The translations under genes and the position numbers were made by a program. This document shows, piece by piece, positions 25,284-33,146 of a DNA stretch of 64,000 nt. The number at the start of each line of letters is the position of its first letter. Position 1 is the stretch's first letter. The stretch is from JAAYBY01 sp964654125. Lineage in GTDB: Bacteria; Bacillota; Clostridia; Saccharofermentanales; UBA5734. Below the pieces are notes generated by a model. It was not told the origin of the DNA and searched no databases. It saw nothing but the letters and a program-made list of their open reading frames with translations. Location of the stretch: the NCBI GenBank assembly GCA_964654125.1, contig CAZZGG010000002.1, positions 1 through 64,000 on the forward strand, given 5' to 3'.

Positions 25284-26261
25284 TCAGGCCAGGATAATTT
25301 CCTTGCCGGTCTCAATTGATTCATTACAGGCCAAAGTCAGGGCCAGTGATTTACAGGCATCTGCATAAGGCGAGCGGATTTTAGACGCATCACCTGTCTT
25401 GACAGCGTCCAGGAAGACACGGTCTTCGATCAAGCCCTGGTCAACTTCCCGCTTATGCATGACCACAGTGCTGCCAGTGTCCAGCTCAACAGACTGGCGC
25501 AGGATATAACGGATATCAGCATCGGCGCAGCGGATGTGCAGGCCATTTTTATTAGGTACATGGCGGGTCAGGAAGCAACCGGTGAACATGGTGGCAATGA
25601 TCTTGTTCTTGAAGGTGATAACAGCGGAAGAGTAATCGTGCAGGTCATAACCTGCCTGATCAACGATCCCCCGTGCTGCCGCGCAATAAACCCGCTCCGG
25701 TTCGCCAAACAGATAGCGCAACATATCAAAAAGATGGATATTCTGTTCGACTATCTGGCCGCCGGAAGAAGCGTACTTGGGCCACCAGTAGACACCGGGA
25801 ATACCGCCGAGCCAGGCACCGTCGACCAGACCAACCTGGCGGCCTTGCAAGAACTCTTTGGTTTTTTCTATGATGTCCAGATAGCGATCCTGGAAACCGA
25901 CAGAAGTAATGACACCGGCTGCTTGAGCTGCATCCCGGATCTTTGTTGCTGTGGCCATGTCCAGGGCCATGGGCTTTTCGACCAGGAAATGGATTTTTCT
26001 CTTGATGGCTTCCAATTCAATAAAGCCATGCTGGTCCGGCGGTACACAGATATACAAGACATCCGGTTTGGCCTCATCCAGCATGGTGATGTAATCGGTA
26101 TAAACCGGGGCGCCACCGGCTTCCTGAGCTCTTTGTTCTGCCCGCTCCGGCCTGATGTCCATGAAGCCGACATATTCAACATCATCAAACTGAAGTAGAT
26201 GACCCAGATGGAATCCACAAATGCCACCGCAGCCTACAAACGCAACCTTGACTTTGTCCAT
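25284..26261 (-). CDS. Gfo/Idh/MocA-family oxidoreductase
   Basis: A 325-residue NAD(P)-dependent dehydrogenase. ATG 26261 has GAGGAG 8 nt upstream; a longer in-frame start at 26303 has none. The Rossmann motif is VAFVGCGGICGFH, and the conserved LVEKPMALDM carries the Glu-Lys-Pro typical of the family. GGQIVEQNIHLFDMLRYLFGEP holds the conserved His-containing catalytic helix. Members oxidise hydroxyls of inositols, glucose or glycosides. It is first in a two-gene operon with a hydroxypyruvate-isomerase-like protein, and is divergent from a second Gfo/Idh/MocA gene at 26476. Confidence 0.88.
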   Translation of the reverse strand: MDKVKVAFVGCGGICGFHLGHLLQFDDVEYVGFMDIRPERAEQRAQEAGGAPVYTDYITMLDEAKPDVLYICVPPDQHGFIELEAIKRKIHFLVEKPMALDMATATKIRDAAQAAGVITSVGFQDRYLDIIEKTKEFLQGRQVGLVDGAWLGGIPGVYWWPKYASSGGQIVEQNIHLFDMLRYLFGEPERVYCAAARGIVDQAGYDLHDYSSAVITFKNKIIATMFTGCFLTRHVPNKNGLHIRCADADIRYILRQSVELDTGSTVVMHKREVDQGLIEDRVFLDAVKTGDASKIRSPYADACKSLALTLACNESIETGKEIILA

Positions 26262-26286
26262 TTTTTTCACTCCTCTTTTGCTGTTT

Positions 26287-26300
26287 ACAGTAAGAACTGT
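26287..26300. repeat. Short inverted repeat in the divergent Gfo/Idh region
   Basis: ACAGT-AAGA-ACTGT is a perfect 5-bp inverted repeat 25-40 nt upstream of the minus-strand gene's start. The 214-bp gap around it must hold promoters for both divergent genes, but I could not assign convincing -35/-10 pairs. It may be an operator. Confidence 0.3.
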
Positions 26301-26475
26301 CATCAGTTATACAAAACCACAAAGAAGTAAGAGAGTCAATGCCCCGCACTGGGCAAAGAGCTAGACAAAAAACCAAGATAGTCGCTTTGTCCATATGATC
26401 GAAGTTATCTCACCTTGCTTTTACTAAATAATCGTGCTAAAAATTGAAATGACTACATCTTATAAGGAGCAGCAT

Positions 26476-27528
26476 ATGATACGTGCAGGAATTCTCGGTT
26501 TAGGTTATATGGGAGCCGTCCACGCGCAAAAAATAGCCGCAACGGAAGGTATCAGTGTCACTTGTGCCCACGACATCGATCTGGCCAAAAAGGCAGAGGC
26601 TGAACAGGCCGGCCTGGAGTTTTTTGCTGACCGCAGCGAGTTCCTGGCCCAGGCAGATCTGGATGTGGTGGTGATTGCCACACCCAATCAGTTCCATCGT
26701 GATTTTTCAATTGAAGCACTTACAGCAGGCAAGCATGTTATCTGTGAAAAGCCGGTCACCATGAATACGGCTGAGCTAGATGACATTATCGCCGCCCAGA
26801 AAAAAAGCGGCAAGATCTTCACCATCCACCAGAACAGGCGCTGGGACCAAGACTACCTTATGCTCAAAGAGATCATTGAGTCTGGTTCTTTAGGCAGGCC
26901 AGTTGCAGTTGAATCACGGGTTCTAGGCGAACGCGGGATAGTCTTTGGCTGGCGGGCCGATCCGGAATATGGCGGCGGCATGCTTTATGACTGGGGTGTC
27001 CATCAGGTCGACCAGATCCTCCAGCTCTTTGCCAATAAGAAGGTCACCAGTGTTTTTGCCCAGCTCTGGTCAGTCAACACACCTGTGGTTGATGACTATT
27101 TCAAGATCGCCCTGGTTTTTGATGACAAGACATCAGCTCACATCGAATGTGGCGTCTTCGCTCTGGAAAAACTGCCGCGCTGGTTTGTCTACGGCGACAG
27201 TGGTACCTTGAAGATTGATGACTTCACTGCCAAGGGCGGCCGGGTCTCTAAGATCAACCCCGCTATCAAGGTGGAAGTCTCGCACGGTCTTGACCCTGTA
27301 GTCGGCTCCAGCCGCACCATGGCCCCCCTGCGTCCGGAGCAGATCTTGCGTTCTGCTCTGCCGGAAGTCCCCATCACAGGCAATGAGTTCTATGACAACT
27401 TTATTGTTGCTGTCCAGGACCCGGCCCAGCTGGCTGTCCAGCCCGCCACTGTCCGCCGTACCATGCAGGTGATTGATGCGGCCTTTGCTTCTGCCCGCGA
27501 GCAAAAATCCATTGCGGTGGACATCTGA
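26476..27528 (+). CDS. Gfo/Idh/MocA-family oxidoreductase
   Basis: A 350-residue dehydrogenase with AAGGAG six bases before ATG 26476. N-terminal AGILGLGYMGAVHA binds NAD(P), CEKPVTMN contains the catalytic-lysine EKP motif, and GGGMLYDWGVHQVDQI carries the conserved Asp/His of the active site. It is similar in plan to, but clearly distinct from, its divergent neighbour at 25284. Family members oxidise or reduce cyclitols and sugars, often at C3. It forms a single-gene unit closed by a strong terminator at 27564. Confidence 0.88.
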   Translation: MIRAGILGLGYMGAVHAQKIAATEGISVTCAHDIDLAKKAEAEQAGLEFFADRSEFLAQADLDVVVIATPNQFHRDFSIEALTAGKHVICEKPVTMNTAELDDIIAAQKKSGKIFTIHQNRRWDQDYLMLKEIIESGSLGRPVAVESRVLGERGIVFGWRADPEYGGGMLYDWGVHQVDQILQLFANKKVTSVFAQLWSVNTPVVDDYFKIALVFDDKTSAHIECGVFALEKLPRWFVYGDSGTLKIDDFTAKGGRVSKINPAIKVEVSHGLDPVVGSSRTMAPLRPEQILRSALPEVPITGNEFYDNFIVAVQDPAQLAVQPATVRRTMQVIDAAFASAREQKSIAVDI

Positions 27529-27563
27529 TCAGCTAATCGACCTGGTTTATGCAGTACTTAACC

Positions 27564-27600
27564 AAGCGGCCTGACCTGGATCAGGCCGCTTTTTTTCTTT
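27564..27600 (+). terminator. Intrinsic terminator
   Basis: An 11-bp perfect stem (AAGCGGCCTGA, 27564-27574, with 27581-27591) with a 6-nt loop, followed by a T7 run and TCTTT. A textbook rho-independent terminator for the 26476 gene. Confidence 0.92.
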
Positions 27601-27628
27601 ACCCCTAGCTGCCAGGCAAAAGGCCAGC

Positions 27629-28852
27629 TCATTTATCAAGCAGCCAGGCGATCAGGTTCCTGTGGTGTATGCCATCAGAATCACTGGTAAAACTATCCAG
27701 CGAAAGAACCATTTTTTCGTAATTATCATTGATTTCCCTTAAGGGACGAAATTCTCTTGTTCTGGTTTCCTTTGTAGCCAGCAAGTATGAAACTTGGATA
27801 TATTTCCTATCCAGGCCACTCTCCACTTTTTTTTCGGCCACAAAATCAACTTCATATTGCTTGGTTTTTCCGACAAATACCTCATATGAGCGGGAGATCA
27901 ACTCCAAAAGGACGATATTTTCCAGGATAAGCTCAATGTCATCCTCATTTCTCCCAATTACCGCTTGTCTCAGCCCATGATCCACAACATAATATTTCAT
28001 TTGAGTGGACAACAATTTCTTGCCTTGCAAATCAAAACGCTTCAGAGGAATAATCGCATAAGCGGCTTCAGCATAGGCTAGATAGTTTAGTATGGTATTA
28101 ACAGACACCTTGATGCCTTCATTTTTCAAATATTTCTGAACGGAACTGGCCGAAAATGTTCTGCCAATATTAGCCAGCACAAAATTTAACAGCCTTCTAA
28201 GGAGTTCGGGATCTCGAATATTTTCTCTTTCGATTATATCTTTAAGAATTATAGAGTTATAAACATCGCTCAGATAGGAAATCCGCTCCTGGTAGGAAAA
28301 GTTCTGCAGCACTAAAAAAGGCATGCCACCGTCCAGAATAAAAGCAGAGAAAAACTGCTCGTCCAGCTTATCTTCGCCAATACTTTTTCGTCCTATGCTA
28401 TATTCAGCAAAAGTAAATGGATAAATTTCAAATTGGATGTAACGTCCACCCAGCAAAGTTGCCAATTCACCAGAAAGCATTTTGGCGTTCGAGCCTGTAA
28501 CATAAATATCAACCCTGTTTTTGTATGTCGCCTGCAATGAATTAATGACCTTCTCAAAGTTTTTAACTTCTTGAATCTCATCCAGAAAAATATAACTTTT
28601 ACTATCATTTCCGGCTATCTTTTCTTCCAGATATTTGTTTAATTCAAGATAGTCCAAGTATGGCTCGTATCTCAATTCTTCGAAATTAAGGATAATGAAC
28701 TGCTCTTTTTTGACGCCTTGCTCAATTAAGTAATTGCGGATTAGCTCCAGCATAACTGATTTTCCAGAACGTCTGACTCCAGTAAGGACCTTAATCAACT
28801 CAGTATTCATAAATGGAACTAATAAATCTAGATAATGCTTGCGTTTAATCAT
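27629..28852 (-). CDS. AAA-type ATPase with DUF4143 domain
   Basis: A 407-residue protein starting at ATG 28852 with AGGTGA nearby. The N-terminal AAA_14 domain has Walker A GVRRSGKS (residues 25-32), Walker B YIFLDEIQEV (Asp91, Glu92) and the sensor-like VTGSNAKML. The C-terminal half (about 200-390) is DUF4143, with a winged-helix-like part and YEVDFVAEKK, resembling the E-x-D motif of PD-(D/E)xK nuclease folds. This widespread family has no agreed function; mobile-element or defence roles have been suggested. The gene is much more AT-rich than its neighbours, with many AAA/ATT codons, a sign of recent transfer. Its promoter region carries two copies of a palindrome (28867-28924). Confidence 0.88.
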   Translation of the reverse strand: MIKRKHYLDLLVPFMNTELIKVLTGVRRSGKSVMLELIRNYLIEQGVKKEQFIILNFEELRYEPYLDYLELNKYLEEKIAGNDSKSYIFLDEIQEVKNFEKVINSLQATYKNRVDIYVTGSNAKMLSGELATLLGGRYIQFEIYPFTFAEYSIGRKSIGEDKLDEQFFSAFILDGGMPFLVLQNFSYQERISYLSDVYNSIILKDIIERENIRDPELLRRLLNFVLANIGRTFSASSVQKYLKNEGIKVSVNTILNYLAYAEAAYAIIPLKRFDLQGKKLLSTQMKYYVVDHGLRQAVIGRNEDDIELILENIVLLELISRSYEVFVGKTKQYEVDFVAEKKVESGLDRKYIQVSYLLATKETRTREFRPLREINDNYEKMVLSLDSFTSDSDGIHHRNLIAWLLDK

Positions 28853-28866
28853 AAGTATCACCTACC

Positions 28867-28924
28867 TATTTTCATTGTAATGAAAATATTTGCAGTTATC
28901 AATAGATTCGTTCATTATAATGAA
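28867..28924. promoter_or_regulatory. Promoter of the AAA/DUF4143 gene with two palindromic operators
   Basis: On the minus strand TTGATA (28897-28902) and TACAAT (28874-28879) form a 17-bp-spaced promoter. The -10 lies inside palindrome 1: 10-bp arms TATTTTCATT and AATGAAAATA with a 2-bp centre, 28867-28888. Palindrome 2 (TTCATTATAATGAA, 28911-28924) shares the core TTCATTrTAATGAAAA and is centred 40 bp upstream, about four helical turns. This is the arrangement of a dimeric repressor binding cooperatively. Confidence 0.65.
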
Positions 28925-29004
28925 AACTCTATGTTGACTTTAGCAATTCGTGCTCTATACTGAAAATCAATTTGCTTGAGAGCAAAGTTAAGCAGAAACA
29001 AACG

Positions 29005-29034
29005 GTGCTGGCAGCTGCAAGCAGCTGCCAGCAC
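29005..29034 (-). terminator. Terminator hairpin of the three-gene iron-sulfur operon
   Basis: A perfect 14-bp stem (GTGCTGGCAGCTGC, 29005-29018, with 29021-29034) closes a 2-nt centre. It lies 35 nt past the last stop of the operon and is followed on the minus strand by CGTTTGTTT. Confidence 0.7.
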
Positions 29035-29069
29035 TATTCTTTTAAAATTAGCTAAATACTAACTGCAGG

Positions 29070-29894
29070 TCAAATTTCAGCCAGGTCAATCCCCCAGGCT
29101 GGGCGGCGGCGAAATTGTGTCTGGTACTTTCTCTCCAGCTGGCCGCTGCCTTCCAGCTGGACCAGGCAGGCCCTGCCGCAAGCCGCTGCCAGGCGGTTGG
29201 GCATGGCATTGGCATGGGTGGTGTCAGGAAAGGCACCATTGGGGCAGTAGGAGCATTTTTGCCGGTTGACAGCCGCCACCTTGAAACTGACCCCGCAAAC
29301 TGTCTGTTCTGTGACCTTATTTAGGTCAATGGCATGTAAAGGGCAGGCAGCGGCACAGGCACCGCAATCTGTGCCCTGGCAAAGAGAAGGTTCCAGCAAG
29401 GGGTCCGCTTCTAGCACAAGATCCGTGATGATCATGCCCAAAGCCTGGCGGATGCCCAGCTGCCTGGTTAGGATAAAGCCGCACAGGCCGATCTCGGCCA
29501 AGCCACAGGCAACTGCGCCATATGCCAGATCAGGATAGACATTAGGCTCCACCTTGCCGGTGCGGAATACAACCCCCTCAGGCCAGCGCTCGGCCGCCAG
29601 GGGGCTGATGGGCACAGCTGTTTTCCCCAGGTCCTCCAGGTGACGGGCCAGTGTGTAGATATAATGCGGTTCAATCAAGCGGCCCGGCCTGGTCCACAAG
29701 GTGCCTTCTTCGATTCCGCGGAAAACCCCACGCGGTATTTCCTGAGCACACATGATGATCGAGCGGGCCTGGGGGAAGATTGTCAAAGGATTCCTGTGCG
29801 GCTCCACATCTGCAAAACGTGCCGCAGGGGCAACCGCCACCAAGTCAATTCCGCTTTTTCGGGCTAGTATCTCTAATTTTGCTTTACTCAGCAT
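29070..29894 (-). CDS. RdhA/QueG-like double 4Fe-4S protein (copy 3)
   Basis: A 274-residue protein starting at ATG 29894 with GGGAGGG 8 nt upstream, overlapping the previous gene by 11 bp. The frame is open to 30143, but that part is only the shadow of the upstream gene. YGAVACGLAEIGLCGFILTRQLGIRQALGMIITDL is the conserved core shared by reductive dehalogenases and epoxyqueuosine reductases. The ferredoxin-like motif is Cys172-x4-Cys177-x2-Cys180-x3-Cys184-Pro. Further cysteines (214, 217, 239, 243) could bind a second cluster in a C-x2-C/C-x3-C arrangement. No corrinoid-binding DxHxxG motif, signal peptide or Tat motif is visible. A cytoplasmic electron-transfer or reductase role is likely; the substrate is unknown. 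Confidence 0.75.
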   Translation of the reverse strand: MLSKAKLEILARKSGIDLVAVAPAARFADVEPHRNPLTIFPQARSIIMCAQEIPRGVFRGIEEGTLWTRPGRLIEPHYIYTLARHLEDLGKTAVPISPLAAERWPEGVVFRTGKVEPNVYPDLAYGAVACGLAEIGLCGFILTRQLGIRQALGMIITDLVLEADPLLEPSLCQGTDCGACAAACPLHAIDLNKVTEQTVCGVSFKVAAVNRQKCSYCPNGAFPDTTHANAMPNRLAAACGRACLVQLEGSGQLERKYQTQFRRRPAWGIDLAEI

Positions 29895-30918
29895 CTTTAT
29901 TTCCCTCCCCGGCTTTGGCCAGCAGCTCCTGGACAGGCACCTGGTCCTGCAGGTAGATGGGGCGTTTATCCGGCCCGATCCGGCCCGCCTCCAGCAGATG
30001 CTCATAGCAGGACTGGATACAGCCATAGGCGCCGCAGACACTGCCGGGCCGGCCAGACTGGCCCAGCTCTTCAAATCCAGTCGCCATGGTGCCCAGATAT
30101 TGCGAGCGGGGCGCCACGGCCCGGCCGAAATTATAGGCCTCATACCAGCCCATGCTCTGCTGATCGATATCCAGCTTGAGGCCGGGCAGATCCTTTTTCA
30201 CAAAGGGTGAAGCCAGTTCATTAAGGCCCCAGTGGGTCAGCTTACACTTGCCCAGGTCAACATCGCCCCACATAAACTCTCTGTCCTCAATGGTGACCGA
30301 GACTTTCCTGTGCTGGCTGTAAAGGGCATGGCCGGGACAATCCCGCACACAATGCATGCAGCGGTCACAGATATTTTGCTTGGTCAGCGGATCAGGCTCC
30401 AGCTTTGCATCTGTCAAGAACATTTCAAAGCGCTGGCGCGGTCCAAATTCCGGGGTGAGAAAGACCTTGGACCAGCCCAGCTCACCCAGGCCAGCTGCTG
30501 CTGCTGTAAGGCGCATATGCAAGACGACATTAGAAGGCAGCTTGCCCGCTGCAACCGGTGGCCGGTGCGGCGGTGCCTCATGGGGCAAAAAGGTGTGCGA
30601 GCCCGGCGAAGCCACTGTTTCATAGCCATGGCTTTCCACAAACTGGCGGGTCAAGCGGGTGGCCTCACCCAGCGGCCCGTAAATGCCGTTGCCATAGCCA
30701 TAAATCCAGTAGGAAGACCAGTCGGCATTTTCCCGAATACCCTTGAAGGATCCAGCCAGGATCCGGCCAGCCAGGACAACAACAGACTTTGTTTTGGGAT
30801 AGATATTTAAAGGATGAGTCTGGGGCGGTGCATCCAGCAGGCGCGAGAGCGGCGCTATACCCACCAGGTCAGCACCTGCAGCCAGGGCAACTTGCTTAAT
30901 TTTTTCACTAGTCAACAT
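29884..30918 (-). CDS. RdhA/QueG-like double 4Fe-4S protein (copy 2)
   Basis: A 344-residue relative of its two neighbours, with an AGGTAGGT ribosome site. It is the most reductive-dehalogenase-like copy: an inserted region (residues 65-125, aromatic and His-rich) precedes AAGLGELGWSKVFLTPEFGPRQRFEMFLTDAKLEPDP. A canonical Cys184-x2-Cys187-x2-Cys190-x3-Cys194-Pro cluster motif follows. A C-terminal CGAYGCIQSC plus an upstream GKC gives the second cluster. No Tat signal or membrane anchor gene (RdhB) is present, unlike respiratory dehalogenases. It is the middle gene of a coupled operon. Confidence 0.75.
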   Translation of the reverse strand: MLTSEKIKQVALAAGADLVGIAPLSRLLDAPPQTHPLNIYPKTKSVVVLAGRILAGSFKGIRENADWSSYWIYGYGNGIYGPLGEATRLTRQFVESHGYETVASPGSHTFLPHEAPPHRPPVAAGKLPSNVVLHMRLTAAAAGLGELGWSKVFLTPEFGPRQRFEMFLTDAKLEPDPLTKQNICDRCMHCVRDCPGHALYSQHRKVSVTIEDREFMWGDVDLGKCKLTHWGLNELASPFVKKDLPGLKLDIDQQSMGWYEAYNFGRAVAPRSQYLGTMATGFEELGQSGRPGSVCGAYGCIQSCYEHLLEAGRIGPDKRPIYLQDQVPVQELLAKAGEGNKDAE

Positions 30919-30927
30919 CAGGCTAAC

Positions 30928-31824
30928 CTACCTTTCCCAGCTTTCCAGCAGCCAGGGCTGCTCGTCGCGGAAGTCATTAACATACTCAAGGCCCAGCCGG
31001 CCGCTTTTTTCCAGATGGTCCAGGCAGGTGCGGCTGCAGACAGCCGTGGCAATATTGGGCACATTCTTGCGGGTCAGGGCTGTGGATGTTTCCACAATCT
31101 GGGGCTGGTTGCCGGAAAACTCATACATCAGCTCCTCCTGGCCCACCTTGTTGATAAAGTCCGGGGCTGCGCCATTGGGGCAGAGCCGGCAAAAATTATA
31201 GTTGATCTCAGCCAGCCTGGTCGGGCGGCCAGCCACATCAAGGGAGACTGTCCTGGCTAGATTGATGGCACCAGCCGGACAGATAGCCGCGCATTTGCCG
31301 CAAGCTGCTCCAGCACAAAGTTGGCCCTCATAAAGTGGATCCGGGGCCAGCTCCAGCTCAGTCAAAATAATAGCCAGGGCATTCCTGTTACCATATTGCG
31401 GTGTCAGCAGCTGGCCTAAAAGACTGATCTCACCCAGACCGGCCGCCACTGCCGCATATTCCGGGCTGAGCCTGACATTATGGGCCGGGCGTCCCTGGAC
31501 CGGCCGGCTGCGCGGGGCATCTTTGGGAAAATGGGCCAGGTAGGGCACAGCCTCATAAGCTGATTCCTGTTCGATGAAACGGGCCATTTCCAAAACCTGG
31601 CGCTGGCCGATATACTTGCTGGCAAAGCCCCACAAGGTGCCTTCCTCAACACCGCGATAGTCCCCCCGCATGATCGGGGCACCGATGACAATAATTGATC
31701 TCACTTCTGGCAAGATCGCCGCCGGGTTGGCACTGTCCGGCAAAGCTGCAAAACGTTCTGGCGGGGCGACCCCAAACAGGGGCAATCCTTTGGCCAAAGC
31801 ACAAGCTCTAATCTTTTCCTTCAT
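30928..31824 (-). CDS. RdhA/QueG-like double 4Fe-4S protein (copy 1)
   Basis: A 298-residue first gene of the trio. I use ATG 31824 (AAGGAA nine bases upstream) over an in-frame GTG at 31833, which is too close to that site. YAAVAAGLGEISLLGQLLTPQYGNRNALAIILTEL is the shared core; Cys170-x4-Cys175-x2-Cys178-x3-Cys182-Pro and later CRLCPNGA and CSRTC match copy 3 closely. Copies 1 and 3 are therefore more alike than either is to copy 2. The stop is 9 nt from the next start. Transcription probably begins in the 119-bp gap shared with the divergent AraC regulator. Confidence 0.75.
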   Translation of the reverse strand: MKEKIRACALAKGLPLFGVAPPERFAALPDSANPAAILPEVRSIIVIGAPIMRGDYRGVEEGTLWGFASKYIGQRQVLEMARFIEQESAYEAVPYLAHFPKDAPRSRPVQGRPAHNVRLSPEYAAVAAGLGEISLLGQLLTPQYGNRNALAIILTELELAPDPLYEGQLCAGAACGKCAAICPAGAINLARTVSLDVAGRPTRLAEINYNFCRLCPNGAAPDFINKVGQEELMYEFSGNQPQIVETSTALTRKNVPNIATAVCSRTCLDHLEKSGRLGLEYVNDFRDEQPWLLESWER

Positions 31825-31869
31825 CCAGCTCACTTCCTTTTTAAGATCTGCGTACTTATTTATATCGTA

Positions 31870-31878
31870 TGTTATACT
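31870..31878 (+). promoter_or_regulatory. Extended -10 of the AraC-family regulator gene
   Basis: TGTTATACT is a TGn-extended -10 (hexamer 31873-31878) about 65 nt before the AraC-family start. The opposite strand of the same bases reads GTATAAC, a plausible -10 for the divergent iron-sulfur operon, so the two promoters may overlap and compete. Confidence 0.4.
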
Positions 31879-31943
31879 ATTGCTGGTTACAAAGTGATTC
31901 TTGCCAAATTAGAGTAGATTCTTGCTTTACCAAGGAGTTTTTA

Positions 31944-32840
31944 ATGGGCACCAGCCTGGATAAGAAAAAAACTGGAGCAAAAGATAGCCAGCGTTTGTAT
32001 TTAGCCCAGCAGGCCATGGCCCCTGTACCCTTTGCCATCACCTTGTTTAATTCGCGTAATCGCAAGCTGGCGATGGCAAATGAGCGCTGCTCTATGTCGC
32101 GCCGGGTCCTCTTTTATGAAATAGAGTTCTTTCCCAAAACTGGTGGCATTGCAGTTATCGATGGCAACAGATATCCCATCACAGCCGGCAGCATCCGTTT
32201 TCACCGGCCGGGCCAGCTGGTCTCTAGCCATCTCCACTACCTGGCCTATGCCCTGCGCATGACCCTGGATGGCACTGACAGCGCCAATCAAAAAAGCCAG
32301 CCTTCCTACCGCAATGACCTGCTGGATGCCATCCCTTCCTTTATGTCAGTCAACCGGCCCGATCAATATGCCGCCCTCTACCAGGAGATGCTGCAGATCT
32401 CCAGCCGCAGCCAGGCCGCCAGTGCCCTGCTCTTGAAAGCCAGGGCTCTGGAGCTGCTTTATCTGCTCTATGAAGATGCCACATGGCTATCTAGTCAGAC
32501 CGTCTCACGCCAGGCCACTGATGCGGTCAGCAAGGCCATGCAGTTCATGGCTGAAAACTTCACTGAGCAGATCAGCTTGGCCGACATAGCCGCTGCAGCC
32601 AATCTCAGCCCCTACCACTTCCACCGCCTCTTCAGCCGCACAGCCAGCCTGACTCCCCAGGCCCACCTGACCTGGCTGCGCATTGAAAAAGGGCGTGAGT
32701 TGCTCCTGACCACTGAAAATACCATCAGCGAGATCGCCTGTGCCTGTGGTTTTACCCAGCCGGCTTACTTTTCACGTATCTTTCGTGAACACACTGGCCT
32801 GACACCAAGCCAGTTCCGCTTAGAGCACCAGGTTTATTAA
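31944..32840 (+). CDS. AraC-family transcriptional regulator
   Basis: A 298-residue regulator starting at ATG 31944 with AAGGAG six bases upstream. The N-terminal 150 residues form a cupin-like effector domain (GSIRFHRPGQLVSS is the arm-plus-barrel motif). The C-terminal 100 residues contain two helix-turn-helix motifs: ISLADIAAAANLSPYHFHRLF and ISEIACACGFTQPAYFSRIFREHTGLTPSQFR, the AraC signature. It is transcribed away from the three iron-sulfur genes and is their likely activator, with a small molecule bound in the cupin pocket. Confidence 0.92.
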   Translation: MGTSLDKKKTGAKDSQRLYLAQQAMAPVPFAITLFNSRNRKLAMANERCSMSRRVLFYEIEFFPKTGGIAVIDGNRYPITAGSIRFHRPGQLVSSHLHYLAYALRMTLDGTDSANQKSQPSYRNDLLDAIPSFMSVNRPDQYAALYQEMLQISSRSQAASALLLKARALELLYLLYEDATWLSSQTVSRQATDAVSKAMQFMAENFTEQISLADIAAAANLSPYHFHRLFSRTASLTPQAHLTWLRIEKGRELLLTTENTISEIACACGFTQPAYFSRIFREHTGLTPSQFRLEHQVY

Positions 32841-32860
32841 GTTTTACCCTTATCCGGATC

Positions 32861-32869
32861 TGCTATAAT
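32861..32869 (+). promoter_or_regulatory. Extended -10 promoter of the XRE/M18 unit
   Basis: TGCTATAAT is a perfect extended -10 (hexamer 32864-32869), 32 nt before the XRE-family start codon. No clear -35 is present. Confidence 0.55.
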
Positions 32870-32900
32870 CAAGGCAAGTAAAAAAATATGCGAGGTAAGC

Positions 32901-33131
32901 ATGGCAGAATTAGAAGCTGACAATATTATCCTGACCGAACAGATGGGCAGCCGCATTACAGCGGCCAGGGAAGCTGCTGGACTTTCCATCCTGGAACTGG
33001 CTGAAAAAATCTCTGCCAGCACCAGCCAGGTCAGGTGCTATGAGAAGGGCAACTATACAATAGCTATAGAACGCCTTTTCCAAATAGCCACTATCTTACA
33101 GATCACAGTCGGCGGTATTTTTGACGCCTGA
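32901..33131 (+). CDS. Small XRE-family helix-turn-helix regulator
   Basis: A 76-residue DNA-binding protein. ITAAREAAGLSILELAEKIS and TSQVRCYEKGNYTIAIERLFQIATILQ form the five-helix lambda-repressor-like fold; little else is present, so it has no separate effector domain. Such small regulators usually act as dimers and often control themselves. It is followed after 15 nt by an M18 aminopeptidase and is probably co-transcribed with it. Confidence 0.88.
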   Translation: MAELEADNIILTEQMGSRITAAREAAGLSILELAEKISASTSQVRCYEKGNYTIAIERLFQIATILQITVGGIFDA

Positions 33132-33146
33132 CAGGGGGAGAGAAAA

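Noticed and set aside
29895..30143. An 83-residue N-terminal extension of iron-sulfur copy 3
   Set aside because: It is the shadow of copy 2 in another frame. ATG 29894 has GGGAGGG and matches family starts.
31825..31943. A full -35/-10 promoter for the iron-sulfur operon
   Set aside because: GTATAAC and TATAAA candidates exist, but neither has a -35 at 16-18 bp, so only the AraC-side extended -10 is listed.
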